Both the position numbers and the translations under genes were made by a program. From NCBI RefSeq assembly GCF_001633105.1, contig NZ_LUKZ01000025.1, forward strand, positions 94,611-158,610: 64,000 nucleotides of DNA, given 5' to 3'. Positions 8,784-17,489 of the stretch are shown here, piece after piece; within the stretch, counting starts at the first letter, position 1, and each line of letters begins with the position of its first letter. The DNA is from Acidovorax sp. GW101-3H11 (GTDB lineage Bacteria > Pseudomonadota > Gammaproteobacteria > Burkholderiales > Burkholderiaceae_C). The notes under the pieces were generated by a model. It was not told where the DNA came from and did no database searches. It was given only the letters and a program-made list of their open reading frames with translations.

Positions 8784-9740
8784 CTACGCATCAACGGGAG
8801 ACACGGCCCGCGCGCATTGCGAACCCGCCCCCCATTTCGCCAGCGCTTGCTCCAGGCCGTGGACCAGCGCTTGGTGCCAGGCCAACGGCTGCACGATGCG
8901 CACATGTGGCAGCCAATAACGCACCACGGGCAACAACTGGTTCAGGTGGCTGACATGGGCTGTGACAAGCAACGACCCATCCGCGTCCTGCCTGTGCTGC
9001 TGCCTGGGCAGGATGGCGCGTCGCACGAAGTAATACGCTACCTCGGAATCAACGCGCAAAAGCACCTCCTTGGTGTCGGTGGCGAACCACATGTCCTCTT
9101 TGCGGTTGATGTAGTCATGGTGTCGCCGGTCCGGGGTGAAATGACTGGCTTCATCCGATTGCAGAGACTGAATCCGTGCCACGCTGAAGCTCTTGAGTTG
9201 CCGCCCTTCGGCAGCGGCCAGGTACCACACGCCATTGTTGTGAATCAAACGATATGGCTGGACATGACGAGGCTTGGCCTTGTAGGTGAATCGACATTCG
9301 TGGTGCTTCTCAATGGCCCTCTGCAGCAGGGCGAACTGCGGGCCCAGCCCTTGCAGGTCCTCGCTAGGCATGGGCTGAACCCGTACTGCATGCCCAACAG
9401 ACTTTCGCGTGTCCAAAAGCCCCAGGAGATAACCCAGGCCGTTGTCCGGAAACAGATGCTCGGTACCTGCCAACCGGGCGTAGACGCCGAGATGGCTTGC
9501 GGGGATCAAGGCGCGGGCCGCGTGGGCCAGTTGCCAACGGCCTTCAGGAGTGCGTTCAGCAATGCCGTACAGGCGTTCGCCCAGATCACGTTCAATTGTT
9601 CGCACATCCACCTCGAAGTCCCGCGCCAGCCGATGCTTGTCAACAACGTCTCCCTGATGCAGTTGCGCCAGGATCTGGGCTAGGCGTTGCGCCAGCTTTT
9701 CTCCTTTGGCGCTTGTGCGGCGGGCGGCAGGGGTGTTCAT
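8784..9740 (-). CDS. WYL-domain transcriptional regulator
   Basis: A 318-residue protein. Residues 10-75 form a winged helix (VDKHRLARDFEVDVRTIERDL). Residues 135-195 form a WYL domain with the V-W-Y-L signature at 171-174 and the family's R-x-Y ligand pocket in VQPYRLI. The remainder is a WCX-type C-terminal extension. WYL regulators commonly repress phage-defence operons and respond to nucleic acid or nucleotides (BrxR and CapW are known cases). The gene ends within 41 bases of the nuclease start at 8743, so the two are co-transcribed. ATG 9740 was chosen over an upstream in-frame start at 9809 because the added residues do not look family-like. Confidence 0.88.
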   Translation of the reverse strand: MNTPAARRTSAKGEKLAQRLAQILAQLHQGDVVDKHRLARDFEVDVRTIERDLGERLYGIAERTPEGRWQLAHAARALIPASHLGVYARLAGTEHLFPDNGLGYLLGLLDTRKSVGHAVRVQPMPSEDLQGLGPQFALLQRAIEKHHECRFTYKAKPRHVQPYRLIHNNGVWYLAAAEGRQLKSFSVARIQSLQSDEASHFTPDRRHHDYINRKEDMWFATDTKEVLLRVDSEVAYYFVRRAILPRQQHRQDADGSLLVTAHVSHLNQLLPVVRYWLPHVRIVQPLAWHQALVHGLEQALAKWGAGSQCARAVSPVDA

Positions 9741-9788
9741 GCGAAGTGGGACATGGGTTATGACGAAACGCAGTGTAGGCAAAGGCTG

Positions 9789-9810
9789 CGACAGGTTGTG
9801 TCGGAACAAC
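9789..9810. promoter_or_regulatory. overlapping dyads upstream of the WYL regulator
   Basis: CGACA (9789-9793) and TGTCG (9799-9803) form one dyad. GTTGT (9795-9799) and ACAAC (9806-9810) form a second, overlapping one. They lie about 50-70 bases upstream of the WYL gene start, where an autoregulatory operator would be expected. A candidate -10 (TACACT on the minus strand, about 9774) lies between them and the gene, but no good -35 is seen. Confidence 0.4.
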
Positions 9811-9939
9811 TGGCAATTTGTTTATGAGTAAAAAGGAATTTCCAAACGCATTCCGCCGTTCCGGCGCCTATCCAAAGCGCCTGATGTACCCGCAGCAAGT
9901 CCTCCACGCCGCACCCAATCCCGATACCATGCAAGCAGC

Positions 9940-11502
9940 ATGAAACCCCTGCGCCCCCTGCTGCTAGCCCTGCTTTGCGCGGCGCCCTTCCTGGCCCACG
10001 CAGCGCCGCTGGACGTCACACCCGACACGCTGATCGAACGCGCCAACCTGCTGCGCGACGCCCGCGAGCGCCCGTGGGACCCGACCACGGGCCGGCTGGG
10101 CAACTTGCGGCATGTGCACATCATCGCCAACGACTGCACGGTGCGTGTGGTGTCGGGTGCGGAGAACCGGCTGTTTCTCGGGCGGGGGACGTTCCAGGTG
10201 GACGACACCACCTATGGCGCGGACCGCCTGGGCGGCAGCCGCCCCAGGCTGTACGACGTGACGATCAGCGCCGTGCAGGGCGCGTCGGCCATCCCGCGCG
10301 TGGGCGCTGACAACGCTGCCGTGTGCTTTACGCTGCAGCTGGCCACAGCCCACGAACTGCTGCTGCGTGGCGATAACCTGAAGGTGCTGTTCGATCGCGT
10401 GGACCTGCCGGCGTTGCGAATCAGCCTGAACCCCAGCCACGGCATGAGGCTGTGGTTCCATGGGGTGCGCCTGGGCCTGCTGAGCGTGCACTCAAACGCA
10501 TCGGTCGTGGCGGGTGGAACGGGCCAGGCCCAGTGGCTGCAACTGGCCAGCGCGCAAAGAAGCACAGCGCTGCTGTTCCACGACATGGATGCGCGCCACG
10601 CGGGCGTGTCAGCCACCACCACCCGGACACGGTTTTCCATCCGCATTGGCGCAGACACCGAAGCAGGCTACTACCAGCCGGCCAGCGCGCCGGGCAAGAT
10701 CGCACTGGAGTACCCGATCTGGATCGATGGCCCCGTCAGCGCGCTGAAAGTGCCTGCGGGCCGCGTGAACCCCATGCCCTTGACCAGCGCCCTGCGCGAT
10801 GAAACCCGCGCGCTACAGCAGGACGTGATGGGCCTTGCGGGCCCCCGGCCGGTGCTGCCAGCGCCCGACCCGGGCGCTCCACCGCCCCCGGGCGCGCAGG
10901 CTGCCAGCGGTGAGCCCGTCTCGCCGCGCCAGCGGGTCAGCAATGTGCTGCAGCCGCTGCTGCCCAGCGGCATGACCCTGGGCAAGATCGACCTGTGGAA
11001 GGACGGCGCAGCACTGGAAGGCCGAGCGCCCGACGACGCGGCCGTGCGCCAGTGGGTGCAGGTGCTGGAGCGCTCGGGCGAGGTGCGTAACCCGCAGGTG
11101 GCATGGGTCCGGCGCGAGGGTGACCAGGTGGCCTACCGCGTGCTCGTCAACTTTCTGTGCGCGGCTCCGGGCGAGCGCAGCGTGTGCCTGCCAGCAACGG
11201 GCAGCGCCTACACCCAACAGCAGGTGGAAGACGCGCTGCGCCCGGTGCTGGGCAACGGGGTGACCCTGACCAAGCTGGTGCTGCGCGATGGCAAGCGCGG
11301 CCAGCTTGTCGAGCTGGAGGGAGGCGGCAGCGAGGCCGAGGTCCGCGCGGCGCTGGAGCGCGTGCGCCAGCAGATACCCTGGTTGACGGCGTCGAGCTCC
11401 GGCATTGGCCAGGGCTCGTTCTCTGCCCTGCTGCGCATGGTGTGTGCGGTACCGCCGCCCGCCACCCCCGGCATTTGCGCAGCGCCCGAACAGCGCCGCT
11501 GA
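9940..11502 (+). CDS. secreted protein of unknown function
   Basis: A 520-residue protein with a clear Sec signal peptide (LLLALLCAAPFLAHAAP, cleavage after about residue 21). The body (about 25-310) is rich in short beta-strand-like segments and is not recognised. Two similar modules follow, one starting at about 325 (VSNVLQPLLPSGMTLGKIDL) and one at about 410 (VEDALRPVLGNGVTLTKLVL). They resemble the small alpha-beta modules of PilN-like proteins, separated by a proline-rich linker (PAPDPGAPPPPGAQ). It would act in the periplasm or outside the cell. It stands alone, with the AGCTAT-type repeat just downstream. No function is proposed. Confidence 0.8.
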   Translation: MKPLRPLLLALLCAAPFLAHAAPLDVTPDTLIERANLLRDARERPWDPTTGRLGNLRHVHIIANDCTVRVVSGAENRLFLGRGTFQVDDTTYGADRLGGSRPRLYDVTISAVQGASAIPRVGADNAAVCFTLQLATAHELLLRGDNLKVLFDRVDLPALRISLNPSHGMRLWFHGVRLGLLSVHSNASVVAGGTGQAQWLQLASAQRSTALLFHDMDARHAGVSATTTRTRFSIRIGADTEAGYYQPASAPGKIALEYPIWIDGPVSALKVPAGRVNPMPLTSALRDETRALQQDVMGLAGPRPVLPAPDPGAPPPPGAQAASGEPVSPRQRVSNVLQPLLPSGMTLGKIDLWKDGAALEGRAPDDAAVRQWVQVLERSGEVRNPQVAWVRREGDQVAYRVLVNFLCAAPGERSVCLPATGSAYTQQQVEDALRPVLGNGVTLTKLVLRDGKRGQLVELEGGGSEAEVRAALERVRQQIPWLTASSSGIGQGSFSALLRMVCAVPPPATPGICAAPEQRR

Positions 11503-11660
11503 GCCATGGAGTGGTGGCCCAGTGCTCCCACAACCCCTGTGCGCGCGATCCATATGCCCGGATAGCTATGAAAAAGTGAGCATCAAGATATCCTGGAGGC
11601 TGCAGCGCGCCGCGTCTGCCGCTAAGGTGTGGGCCTGTTTGCCCCACCCTGCCGCGCCCC

Positions 11661-12296
11661 ATGACCACCCCACAGCCCCCGCGCACCTTCCACAGCTATG
11701 AACCCCGCCTGGGCCATGGCCTGCCGCACGACCCGTTCAACGCCATCGTGGGGCCGCGCCCCATTGGCTGGATCTCCACGCAAAGCGCCACGGGCGCGAC
11801 CAACCTGGCGCCCTACAGCTTTTTCAACGCCTTCAACTATGTGCCCCCCATCGTGGGCTTTGCCAGCATTGGCACCAAGGACACGGTGCGCAACGTGCAA
11901 GCCACGGGCGAGTTTGTGTGGAACCTGGCCACGCGCGACCTGGCCGAGCTGATGAACCAGAGCTGCGCCGCTGTGCCCCCCGAAGTGAGCGAGTTCGACC
12001 TGACCGGCCTCACCCCCCTGCCCTCCACGCGCGTGCGCCCGCCGCGTGTCGCCGAAAGCCCGGTCACCTTTGAATGCCGCAGCACACAGATCCTGCAGCT
12101 GCAGGGGGTGGACGGAGCGGCAGTGGAGACGTGGCTGGTGCTGGGCGAGGTGGTGGCCGTGCACATCGACACCGGCCTGCTGAAAAACGGCGTGTACGAC
12201 ACCGCCAACGCAGGCCACATCCTGCGCGGCGGCGGCCCGGCGGACTATTTCACGGTGGGGCCGGAGCAGTTGTTCAGGATGTTCCGTCCGCGCTAG
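11661..12296 (+). CDS. flavin reductase-like FMN-binding protein
   Basis: A 211-residue protein of the flavin reductase/DIM6-NTAB split-barrel family. It has the conserved opening GPRPIGWISTQ, then NLAPYSFFNAFNYVPPIVGF (FMN-binding loop) and KDTVRNVQATGEFVWN. These cytosolic proteins bind FMN and either reduce it for partner monooxygenases or act as oxidoreductases. No partner monooxygenase is nearby. The stop lies 23 bases inside the 3' end of the convergent hydrolase gene, so the two genes overlap tail-to-tail. Confidence 0.9.
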   Translation: MTTPQPPRTFHSYEPRLGHGLPHDPFNAIVGPRPIGWISTQSATGATNLAPYSFFNAFNYVPPIVGFASIGTKDTVRNVQATGEFVWNLATRDLAELMNQSCAAVPPEVSEFDLTGLTPLPSTRVRPPRVAESPVTFECRSTQILQLQGVDGAAVETWLVLGEVVAVHIDTGLLKNGVYDTANAGHILRGGGPADYFTVGPEQLFRMFRPR

Positions 12297-13353
12297 GGGC
12301 CTGCTGCTCTCGCAACAGTCGCAAAGGCCCACACAGCCCGGCAGCCGGGTTGCGTGCCCATTGCTCGGTCCAGACCCACACCTGCTGCACGCCGTCCACG
12401 CCCGCTGCATGACGCTGCAGGCCGTGGTCGGCACCGTCGATGCGCCGCGCGCAGTAGGGCGCGGTGCGCAAGGCGGCCAGCGCTTCAAACCGCGTGTAGG
12501 CCACGGCGGGCACCAGTGCGTCGTCGCCCCCCCACACCTGCAGCAGCGGCCAGGGGCTGCGCAGCAGGGGCAGGGTCAGGGGCCAGTGCCACAGGTCGCG
12601 CCAGTAGCCCAGGCTGCGCCCCTGCACCACCACGCCGTCGGGCGGAGCGCCCGCCACGATCTGCGCCAGCGCGGCCCAGTCGCCCTCCGCGCCCAGACGG
12701 CGGGCCTGCAGGGCCCCGGCCTCTTGCGGGTCCAGCCCGCTGGAGCCGATGAGCACCAGGCCGGCGAGCTGTGGCACCTCGGGCGCCAACGCGGGCAGCA
12801 GTTCGGCCCCTTCCGAGATGCCCACCAGCAGCTGCACCAGCGCGGGCTGCCCCTGGCGTTGCTGGGCATCGGCACGCAGGGCCGCACGGGCGTGTGCGAG
12901 CCAGGTGGAATGCCGGTCGCGCGACACAAAGCCGTGCGGGCAGTCGGCGGGGGCGGTGCGGGCGTCGGGATCTACCCCCGGCTTGTGCAGCACCAGCACC
13001 TGCGCGTGCAGCAGCCCGGCAAAGTAGCGGTCGGCAAACGATTCCAGGCCCGCACAGCCGGAGCCGGGCACCACGATCACCCGGTAGCGCAGGGGCGGCA
13101 CCCGTTCGCTGCGCTGCAGGGCCTGCAGCACCACGCCGCGTTCGCCGGGCAAAACCAGGGGCTCAAAGCGGCCCGAGGGGGCTGCAGGCGCAGCAAGCCC
13201 AGGAGGCTGGGGTGAGGCCGTGGGCTGGGCCGCGACCGCCCCGAAGGCTGCGGCCAGCACCGCCGCGGTGGCCCACCGCCGTGCGCCCAACAAAAAGGCC
13301 AGCACGCGGCTGGCCTGGCGCGATGGGGGTACAGCGACGAAGCAGTGCGCCAC
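12274..13353 (-). CDS. alpha/beta hydrolase, exported
   Basis: A 359-residue protein with a hydrophobic export segment (RWATAAVLAAAFGAVAAQ, about 26-43). The alpha/beta hydrolase core has the nucleophile elbow GISEG, an acid candidate in VWGGDDALVP, and a histidine in GADHGL. A strand-turn VIVVPGSGCAG forms the oxyanion region. The annotated start is GTG at 13353; a later start is possible because the signal segment begins some 25 residues in. The substrate is unknown. The 3' end overlaps the convergent flavin reductase gene by 23 bases. Confidence 0.8.
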   Translation of the reverse strand: MAHCFVAVPPSRQASRVLAFLLGARRWATAAVLAAAFGAVAAQPTASPQPPGLAAPAAPSGRFEPLVLPGERGVVLQALQRSERVPPLRYRVIVVPGSGCAGLESFADRYFAGLLHAQVLVLHKPGVDPDARTAPADCPHGFVSRDRHSTWLAHARAALRADAQQRQGQPALVQLLVGISEGAELLPALAPEVPQLAGLVLIGSSGLDPQEAGALQARRLGAEGDWAALAQIVAGAPPDGVVVQGRSLGYWRDLWHWPLTLPLLRSPWPLLQVWGGDDALVPAVAYTRFEALAALRTAPYCARRIDGADHGLQRHAAGVDGVQQVWVWTEQWARNPAAGLCGPLRLLREQQAPSADGTS

Positions 13354-13379
13354 GGCGTATCACCCCCAATGAGCTGCGT

Positions 13380-14342
13380 TTACTTGAGGATCAGCACCTG
13401 CTCGGGCTGCTGGGGCTGCGGCACGGGCATGGGCTGGCCGCCTTGCTGGTACACCGGCGGCGGGCGCACGCCGCGCGCCAGGTTGGCGTCGGTGTAGCCC
13501 AGTTGCCCAGCGAGCTGCTGGTACACGTCCTGCGCGAGCGACAGCGAGGTTTCACGCATCACCTTGGCCCGGTTGGGCGGCGCGATGTCGCCACGGACCG
13601 ACAAAATCTTGGTGTCGTTGCCTTCGCCCTGGGCGGAGAACGCGGCCTTGATTTCGTAGGTCTTGGTGTTGATCAGCGAGAAGTCGGCCAGCAGCTGCAG
13701 GCCGTACTGGCGCGTGGCGCTGGTGGTGCCTTGCAGGGGTGACAGGGCATCGGTGAAGTCGATGCTCGACACCACGCCGAACAGCACGTAGTCGGCGCCG
13801 TTGAACTCGCCCTTCTTGATGCGGGTGATCACGTCGTTGACCTGGGGCTGCACCTGCGGCGTGGCCATCTTGCCGCCCTGCACCTGGTTCAAGACCTGCT
13901 CGGCCTTGCTGGGCTGGGGCTTGCCTGCGTCAAAGCCCTTGCCCTGGATCAGGCGGAAGTAGGTGCCTTGCAGGATGGCGCCCTTGATGTCGTTGGTGTA
14001 GCCGCCCAGCTCGCGCTGCTCGATGTAGCTGTAGCGCCCGGCCACATAGGTGCCGCTGGCCTGCTCGGAGGCCTGCATCGAGTGGCTGCCCGAGTGCGAG
14101 CCGCCACCGCCATAGGGGCCGTGGCTGTAGCCGCCGCTGTGGCTGCCACCCGCGCTCATCTGGCTGCTGCGCTGGTAAGTGCCCGCCAGGAAGTATTCGG
14201 ACACGCGCTGGGCGTAGGCCAGGTCGGTCACGGCGATCTTGGGGGCCGCGCCCGGCTGCTGCGCCTGGGCGCCCGTGCCCCAGGCCAGCGTGGTGGCCGC
14301 GATCACGGCCAGGGCCGTGTGCAATGTGGTTCTGCGTTGCAT
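13380..14342 (-). CDS. CsgG-like outer-envelope protein with Gly/Ser/His-rich insert
   Basis: A 320-residue exported protein (signal peptide ending GAQAQQ). The start resembles CsgG/LpoB-like lipoprotein-fold proteins (PKIAVTDLAYAQRVSEYF), and conserved strands ADYVLFGVVSSIDF and QLLADFSLINTKTYEI follow. A low-complexity insert at about 60-90 (SHSGGYSHGPYGGGG and flanks) is unusual. The C-terminus is proline/glutamine-rich. Unlike true CsgG there is no lipobox cysteine. A strong ribosome site (AAGGAG) precedes ATG 14342. It is the last gene of a four-gene set with the LpoB-, YcfL- and COG3014-type genes, but a 266-base gap with a repeat element separates it from lpoB. Confidence 0.72.
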   Translation of the reverse strand: MQRRTTLHTALAVIAATTLAWGTGAQAQQPGAAPKIAVTDLAYAQRVSEYFLAGTYQRSSQMSAGGSHSGGYSHGPYGGGGSHSGSHSMQASEQASGTYVAGRYSYIEQRELGGYTNDIKGAILQGTYFRLIQGKGFDAGKPQPSKAEQVLNQVQGGKMATPQVQPQVNDVITRIKKGEFNGADYVLFGVVSSIDFTDALSPLQGTTSATRQYGLQLLADFSLINTKTYEIKAAFSAQGEGNDTKILSVRGDIAPPNRAKVMRETSLSLAQDVYQQLAGQLGYTDANLARGVRPPPVYQQGGQPMPVPQPQQPEQVLILK

Positions 14343-14420
14343 GTGATGCTCCTTGTGAGCTAACGGGAATTCATGGATTTATCGAGGGATGCGAGCAATA
14401 GCACCGACATCCTTCGAAAC

Positions 14421-14608
14421 TGGCGCGGCCCAGGCCAGCGGCCGCCGCGCAAGGGCCGCCCCGCCGCGCTGGCGGCGTCCCCCTTCCCGCGCGCAGCGCG
14501 AGAGAAAGGGGCTGAGGGCCGCGGCTCCAAGCCTGCCAGTGCAGGCTTGGACGGCCCGCAAGAGCAGCCGCCTCTGGCGGCTGCACCGAGCGGTCGCACC
14601 TCAGGGGG
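14421..14608 (-). repeat. CCCCCTGAG 3'-element, copy A
   Basis: On the minus strand this starts directly at the lpoB stop codon (TAACCCCCTGAG) and ends in GGCCTGGGCCGCGCCAG. It shares its start, a central GGGGGACG and a GCGGCCCTTGC...CTGGCCT block with the copies at 39802 and 42635. It contains two perfect hairpins: CCAAGCCTGC/GCAGGCTTGG (14527-14550) and GCAGCCGCC/GGCGGCTGC (14564-14584). It lies between lpoB and the CsgG-like gene and could attenuate transcription between them. Confidence 0.75.
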
Positions 14609-15226
14609 TTACCTCTTACTCGTCTTGCGGATCTCTTTTTCGTCCTGCCATTCGATCGTGCCTTCCTGCACATCAAACAGCTTCAGCGTGAACTTGTAGT
14701 ACACGTCCTTGGTGTTGTTGTTCTGCTTGACGATGCTGGTCAGCTCGCCTTCCATGCTGTACTTGGCGGCGGTCATCTGGCCGACCTTGGCGGTGGTGCC
14801 CTGCTTGTACAGGCCGCTCTGGTTCTGGCGCTGCAGCTCGTCCACACCGGCCTGCATTTCGTTGATGGAGCGCACAAAGCGCACCTTGCCCGACTTGACC
14901 AGCGAGGTCTGGATCGAGTTCATCACGTTGGTGGTGTCGATGTACTCGCTGGTCTTGTTCTTCACGGTGGAGATCGTCACCGTGGGGCGGCCCTGGAAGA
15001 TGCCGGTTTCGAGCAGGCCGCCGGTCATCTTCTCGGCAATCATCTGCAGGTCGGTGGAACCGAACTCGTTGGTCACCAGCTCGACGGCCTTCGCATCGCC
15101 GTAGTTGACCTGGCGGTCAAAACGCACGGTGGGGGACGACAGGTTCTGGCAGGCCGAGAGGGCCAGGGTGCTGGCCGCAAAGGCCAGGATCAGCGCGCTG
15201 CGCTGGATGGGGTTCTTGGTGGTCAT
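14609..15226 (-). CDS. lpoB: penicillin-binding protein activator LpoB-like lipoprotein
   Basis: A 205-residue lipoprotein with a lipobox (LALSACQN, cysteine at about 26) and the LpoB fold seen as VTISTVKNKTSEYIDTTNVM and SMEGELTSIVKQ. In enterobacteria LpoB is anchored in the outer membrane and activates PBP1b transpeptidase. Here the family is clear but the partner is inferred. An AGGAG ribosome site lies upstream of ATG 15226. It follows the YcfL-like gene by 43 bases, so both are in one operon. In several gammaproteobacteria YcfL, LpoB and the COG3014 lipoprotein also cluster. Confidence 0.86.
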   Translation of the reverse strand: MTTKNPIQRSALILAFAASTLALSACQNLSSPTVRFDRQVNYGDAKAVELVTNEFGSTDLQMIAEKMTGGLLETGIFQGRPTVTISTVKNKTSEYIDTTNVMNSIQTSLVKSGKVRFVRSINEMQAGVDELQRQNQSGLYKQGTTAKVGQMTAAKYSMEGELTSIVKQNNNTKDVYYKFTLKLFDVQEGTIEWQDEKEIRKTSKR

Positions 15227-15269
15227 GGTTTCTTACTCCTCACTCAATCTTGGGGTCGGGCACCGGCGC

Positions 15270-15677
15270 TCAGCGCGGCTCCACATTCATCTCAAGGCGC
15301 AGATCGACAGCCGCAGACGTGGGCGCCACGCTCTTGACGGTCTGCTGGCCCAGGCCCAGCACACTCATCTGCTTCCACGATTCGCCATCGCCCACCTGGT
15401 TGCCCACGTTGTCCAGCCACTTGAAGCGGTAGAACACGGTGCGGTCGGTGCGGCCCATGTTGGCCATGTCGGCCTGCACGACGAGGATGTCGTTCTTGCG
15501 CACGATGCGCATCTCGCGCACGGCGATGCTGTTGGCTTCGCCACGCAGGGCGACCTTGGAGGCCACGGCCAGCGGGGTGGCCGGGTCGTGCAGCTGGGCG
15601 CTGGCGTTGGTGGCCAGGGCGATCAGGCCCGCGCACAGCACGGTGGGGATCGCGGCGGGGACAAAACGGTTTCTCAT
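15270..15677 (-). CDS. YcfL-like (DUF1425) secreted protein
   Basis: A 135-residue protein with a signal peptide (AIPTVLCAGLIALATNASAQ). The DUF1425/YcfL-type domain reads LVVQADMANMGRTDRTVFYR and FKWLDNVGNQVGDGESW. The E. coli homologue is a lipoprotein; here no cysteine follows the signal, so a soluble periplasmic form is likely. An AAGGAG site is correctly spaced from ATG 15677. It sits between the COG3014 lipoprotein gene (35 bases upstream) and lpoB. Its role in the complex is unknown. Confidence 0.85.
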   Translation of the reverse strand: MRNRFVPAAIPTVLCAGLIALATNASAQLHDPATPLAVASKVALRGEANSIAVREMRIVRKNDILVVQADMANMGRTDRTVFYRFKWLDNVGNQVGDGESWKQMSVLGLGQQTVKSVAPTSAAVDLRLEMNVEPR

Positions 15678-15712
15678 GCCGAAGGCTCCTTGAATGGGGT
15701 CGGTAACAGGGG

Positions 15713-17251
15713 TCAGTTCTTGGCGGCCGCTGCGGGCTGGGCTGCCGTGGGCTTGACGGTGGACGCGGGCACGGGGCGGGTGCGGTTGTTGTTGGTGGTG
15801 CGCACTGGGGCAGCGGGCGCCGCCGCTGCGGCGGGGGCAGGCTGGGGCGCCGCAGCCACGGTGGGCAGCTGGCCCAGCATGGCCACGTCGCCGGTCAGCA
15901 CGCTGTTGTCGTACATGCGCAGGGGCACCAGGGCATACTGGCCGTCGATCTTGATGGGCTGGGGCAGCTGGCGGCCATTCACGCTCACCAGGTGTTCGCC
16001 GGGTGGCAGGTAGCCACGGGCCACATACACGCGGCCGGGCAGCATGCGCCACATGCGGTCGTCGGCCTGCTCGGTGGCCACCGAGGCGGCCGCGCCGATG
16101 ATGCCGCCGATCAGGCCACCACGCTTTTGCAGCTCGTTCTGCAGCACGCCCTTGGCCACGGCGCGGGTGAAGCCACGCAGCACCATGCCGGGCATTTCAT
16201 CCTTGAGCGCGCGGCGGGCCATCACGTTCACGTCCACCACTTTTTCGAGCTTGAGGTCGGTGCCCGCAGCAGAAATGGTGGTCAGCAACGCGTCCTTGGA
16301 CGGCTCGATCACAGGGTAGGAGATGCTGGCGGTGACCAGGCCCCGGCCCGTGGGCACGGGGATGGTGAAGGCCTTGGGCTTGCGTGCGGGGGCGTCACCA
16401 GCTTCGACGATGAAGAGCACATCGGTCATGCGCTGGCGGCGCTTCCAGGTGAAACCGGTGCGGTTGTCCAGGCCACGCAGGCCTTCTTCCAGCACGGCCG
16501 TTTCGGGCTTGAGTTCGATGGCCTTGCGGTAGCCGGGCGCGGCCAGGCCGGGCTCGTTGAGCATTTCGTAGAGGAAGCCCGCCAGGTAGTGGCTCAGGGC
16601 ATTGGAGTAGCCGTTCTTGAGCGCCAGCACCTCGGGGTCGTTGAGCGTCTCGACGGGGTAGCCGTTCAGCTCCTTGCCGCCGGACGATGCGCCCTTGGAC
16701 TTGGCTTCCTCCTCGGCCGCCAGGGTTTCCTTGGCGCGGAACTCGGCAATGATGGCTTCGCGTTCGTGCGTGCGCTTGATGTCCACGCGGGCATTTTCAA
16801 AGTCGCCCACGGCCATGCGGTTGAGCGCCAGGCGCGTGGTCACCCACACCTTTTCGTAGTCCTGGCCTTCATAGACTTTGAGGCGTTCGCTGATCAGCGC
16901 AGCGCCCACGGTGCCCATGAGCTTGCTGGGGTTGGTCTTGGCGGTTTCTTCCCATTCCTTGACCTTGTTGTCGGCCAGCAGGAAGGCGTTGGTGCTGTCG
17001 GGGTAGCGGCGGTCCATGCGCAGCAGCTCGCCGCGTTCCATGTTGTAGAGCAGCGCGGTTTTTTCTTCTTCGGTCTTGGCCGTGCTTTCCAGCTGGGCGA
17101 TGGCAGCAGGAATGCCGCCGCTGCGCCCGGCCGTCTGCATGTCGGTGGCCAGCTTGTCGTGGCTCTGCATGGTGGCGCAGCCGGTCAGGGCAGCGCTCAG
17201 CGTCAGCACCCACAGCAGGCGGGGGCGGAAACGGGATGGGTGGGCGGTCAT
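15713..17251 (-). CDS. COG3014-type lipoprotein
   Basis: A 512-residue lipoprotein with lipobox LSAALTGCATM. The first 300 residues are helical and repeat-like (AIAQLESTAKTEEEKTALLY and LNRMAVGDFENARVDIKRTH), as in the COG3014 family. A short hydrophobic glycine-rich stretch (LIGGIIGAAASVA) lies near 400. The final 60 residues are alanine/proline-rich and probably unstructured. GCAAGGAGC precedes ATG 17251. It is the first gene of the set ahead of the YcfL-like and lpoB genes, which suggests a shared envelope task such as regulating wall synthesis. The exact role is unknown. Confidence 0.82.
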   Translation of the reverse strand: MTAHPSRFRPRLLWVLTLSAALTGCATMQSHDKLATDMQTAGRSGGIPAAIAQLESTAKTEEEKTALLYNMERGELLRMDRRYPDSTNAFLLADNKVKEWEETAKTNPSKLMGTVGAALISERLKVYEGQDYEKVWVTTRLALNRMAVGDFENARVDIKRTHEREAIIAEFRAKETLAAEEEAKSKGASSGGKELNGYPVETLNDPEVLALKNGYSNALSHYLAGFLYEMLNEPGLAAPGYRKAIELKPETAVLEEGLRGLDNRTGFTWKRRQRMTDVLFIVEAGDAPARKPKAFTIPVPTGRGLVTASISYPVIEPSKDALLTTISAAGTDLKLEKVVDVNVMARRALKDEMPGMVLRGFTRAVAKGVLQNELQKRGGLIGGIIGAAASVATEQADDRMWRMLPGRVYVARGYLPPGEHLVSVNGRQLPQPIKIDGQYALVPLRMYDNSVLTGDVAMLGQLPTVAAAPQPAPAAAAAPAAPVRTTNNNRTRPVPASTVKPTAAQPAAAAKN

Positions 17252-17489
17252 GGATGCTCCTTGCAGATCGGTCGGTTGTTCACCAGAAACACCCCGCGCT
17301 TCCCACGCGCAACCGCGCGACAGCCCCGCCAAAGGGAGGGTGCTGTGCATACGGCGTGCGTGGTGGAAGTCTGGTCAAGGCGGGTGCTAGCAGCCCGTGC
17401 GCCCCCTCCCGGCGCGGTTACGTGCTGTGTGCGCCCCCTCTGGCTGTGAGTTTCTTGGTTGTTGTGTATGGGGTTGTAGCCAGCCGCGC

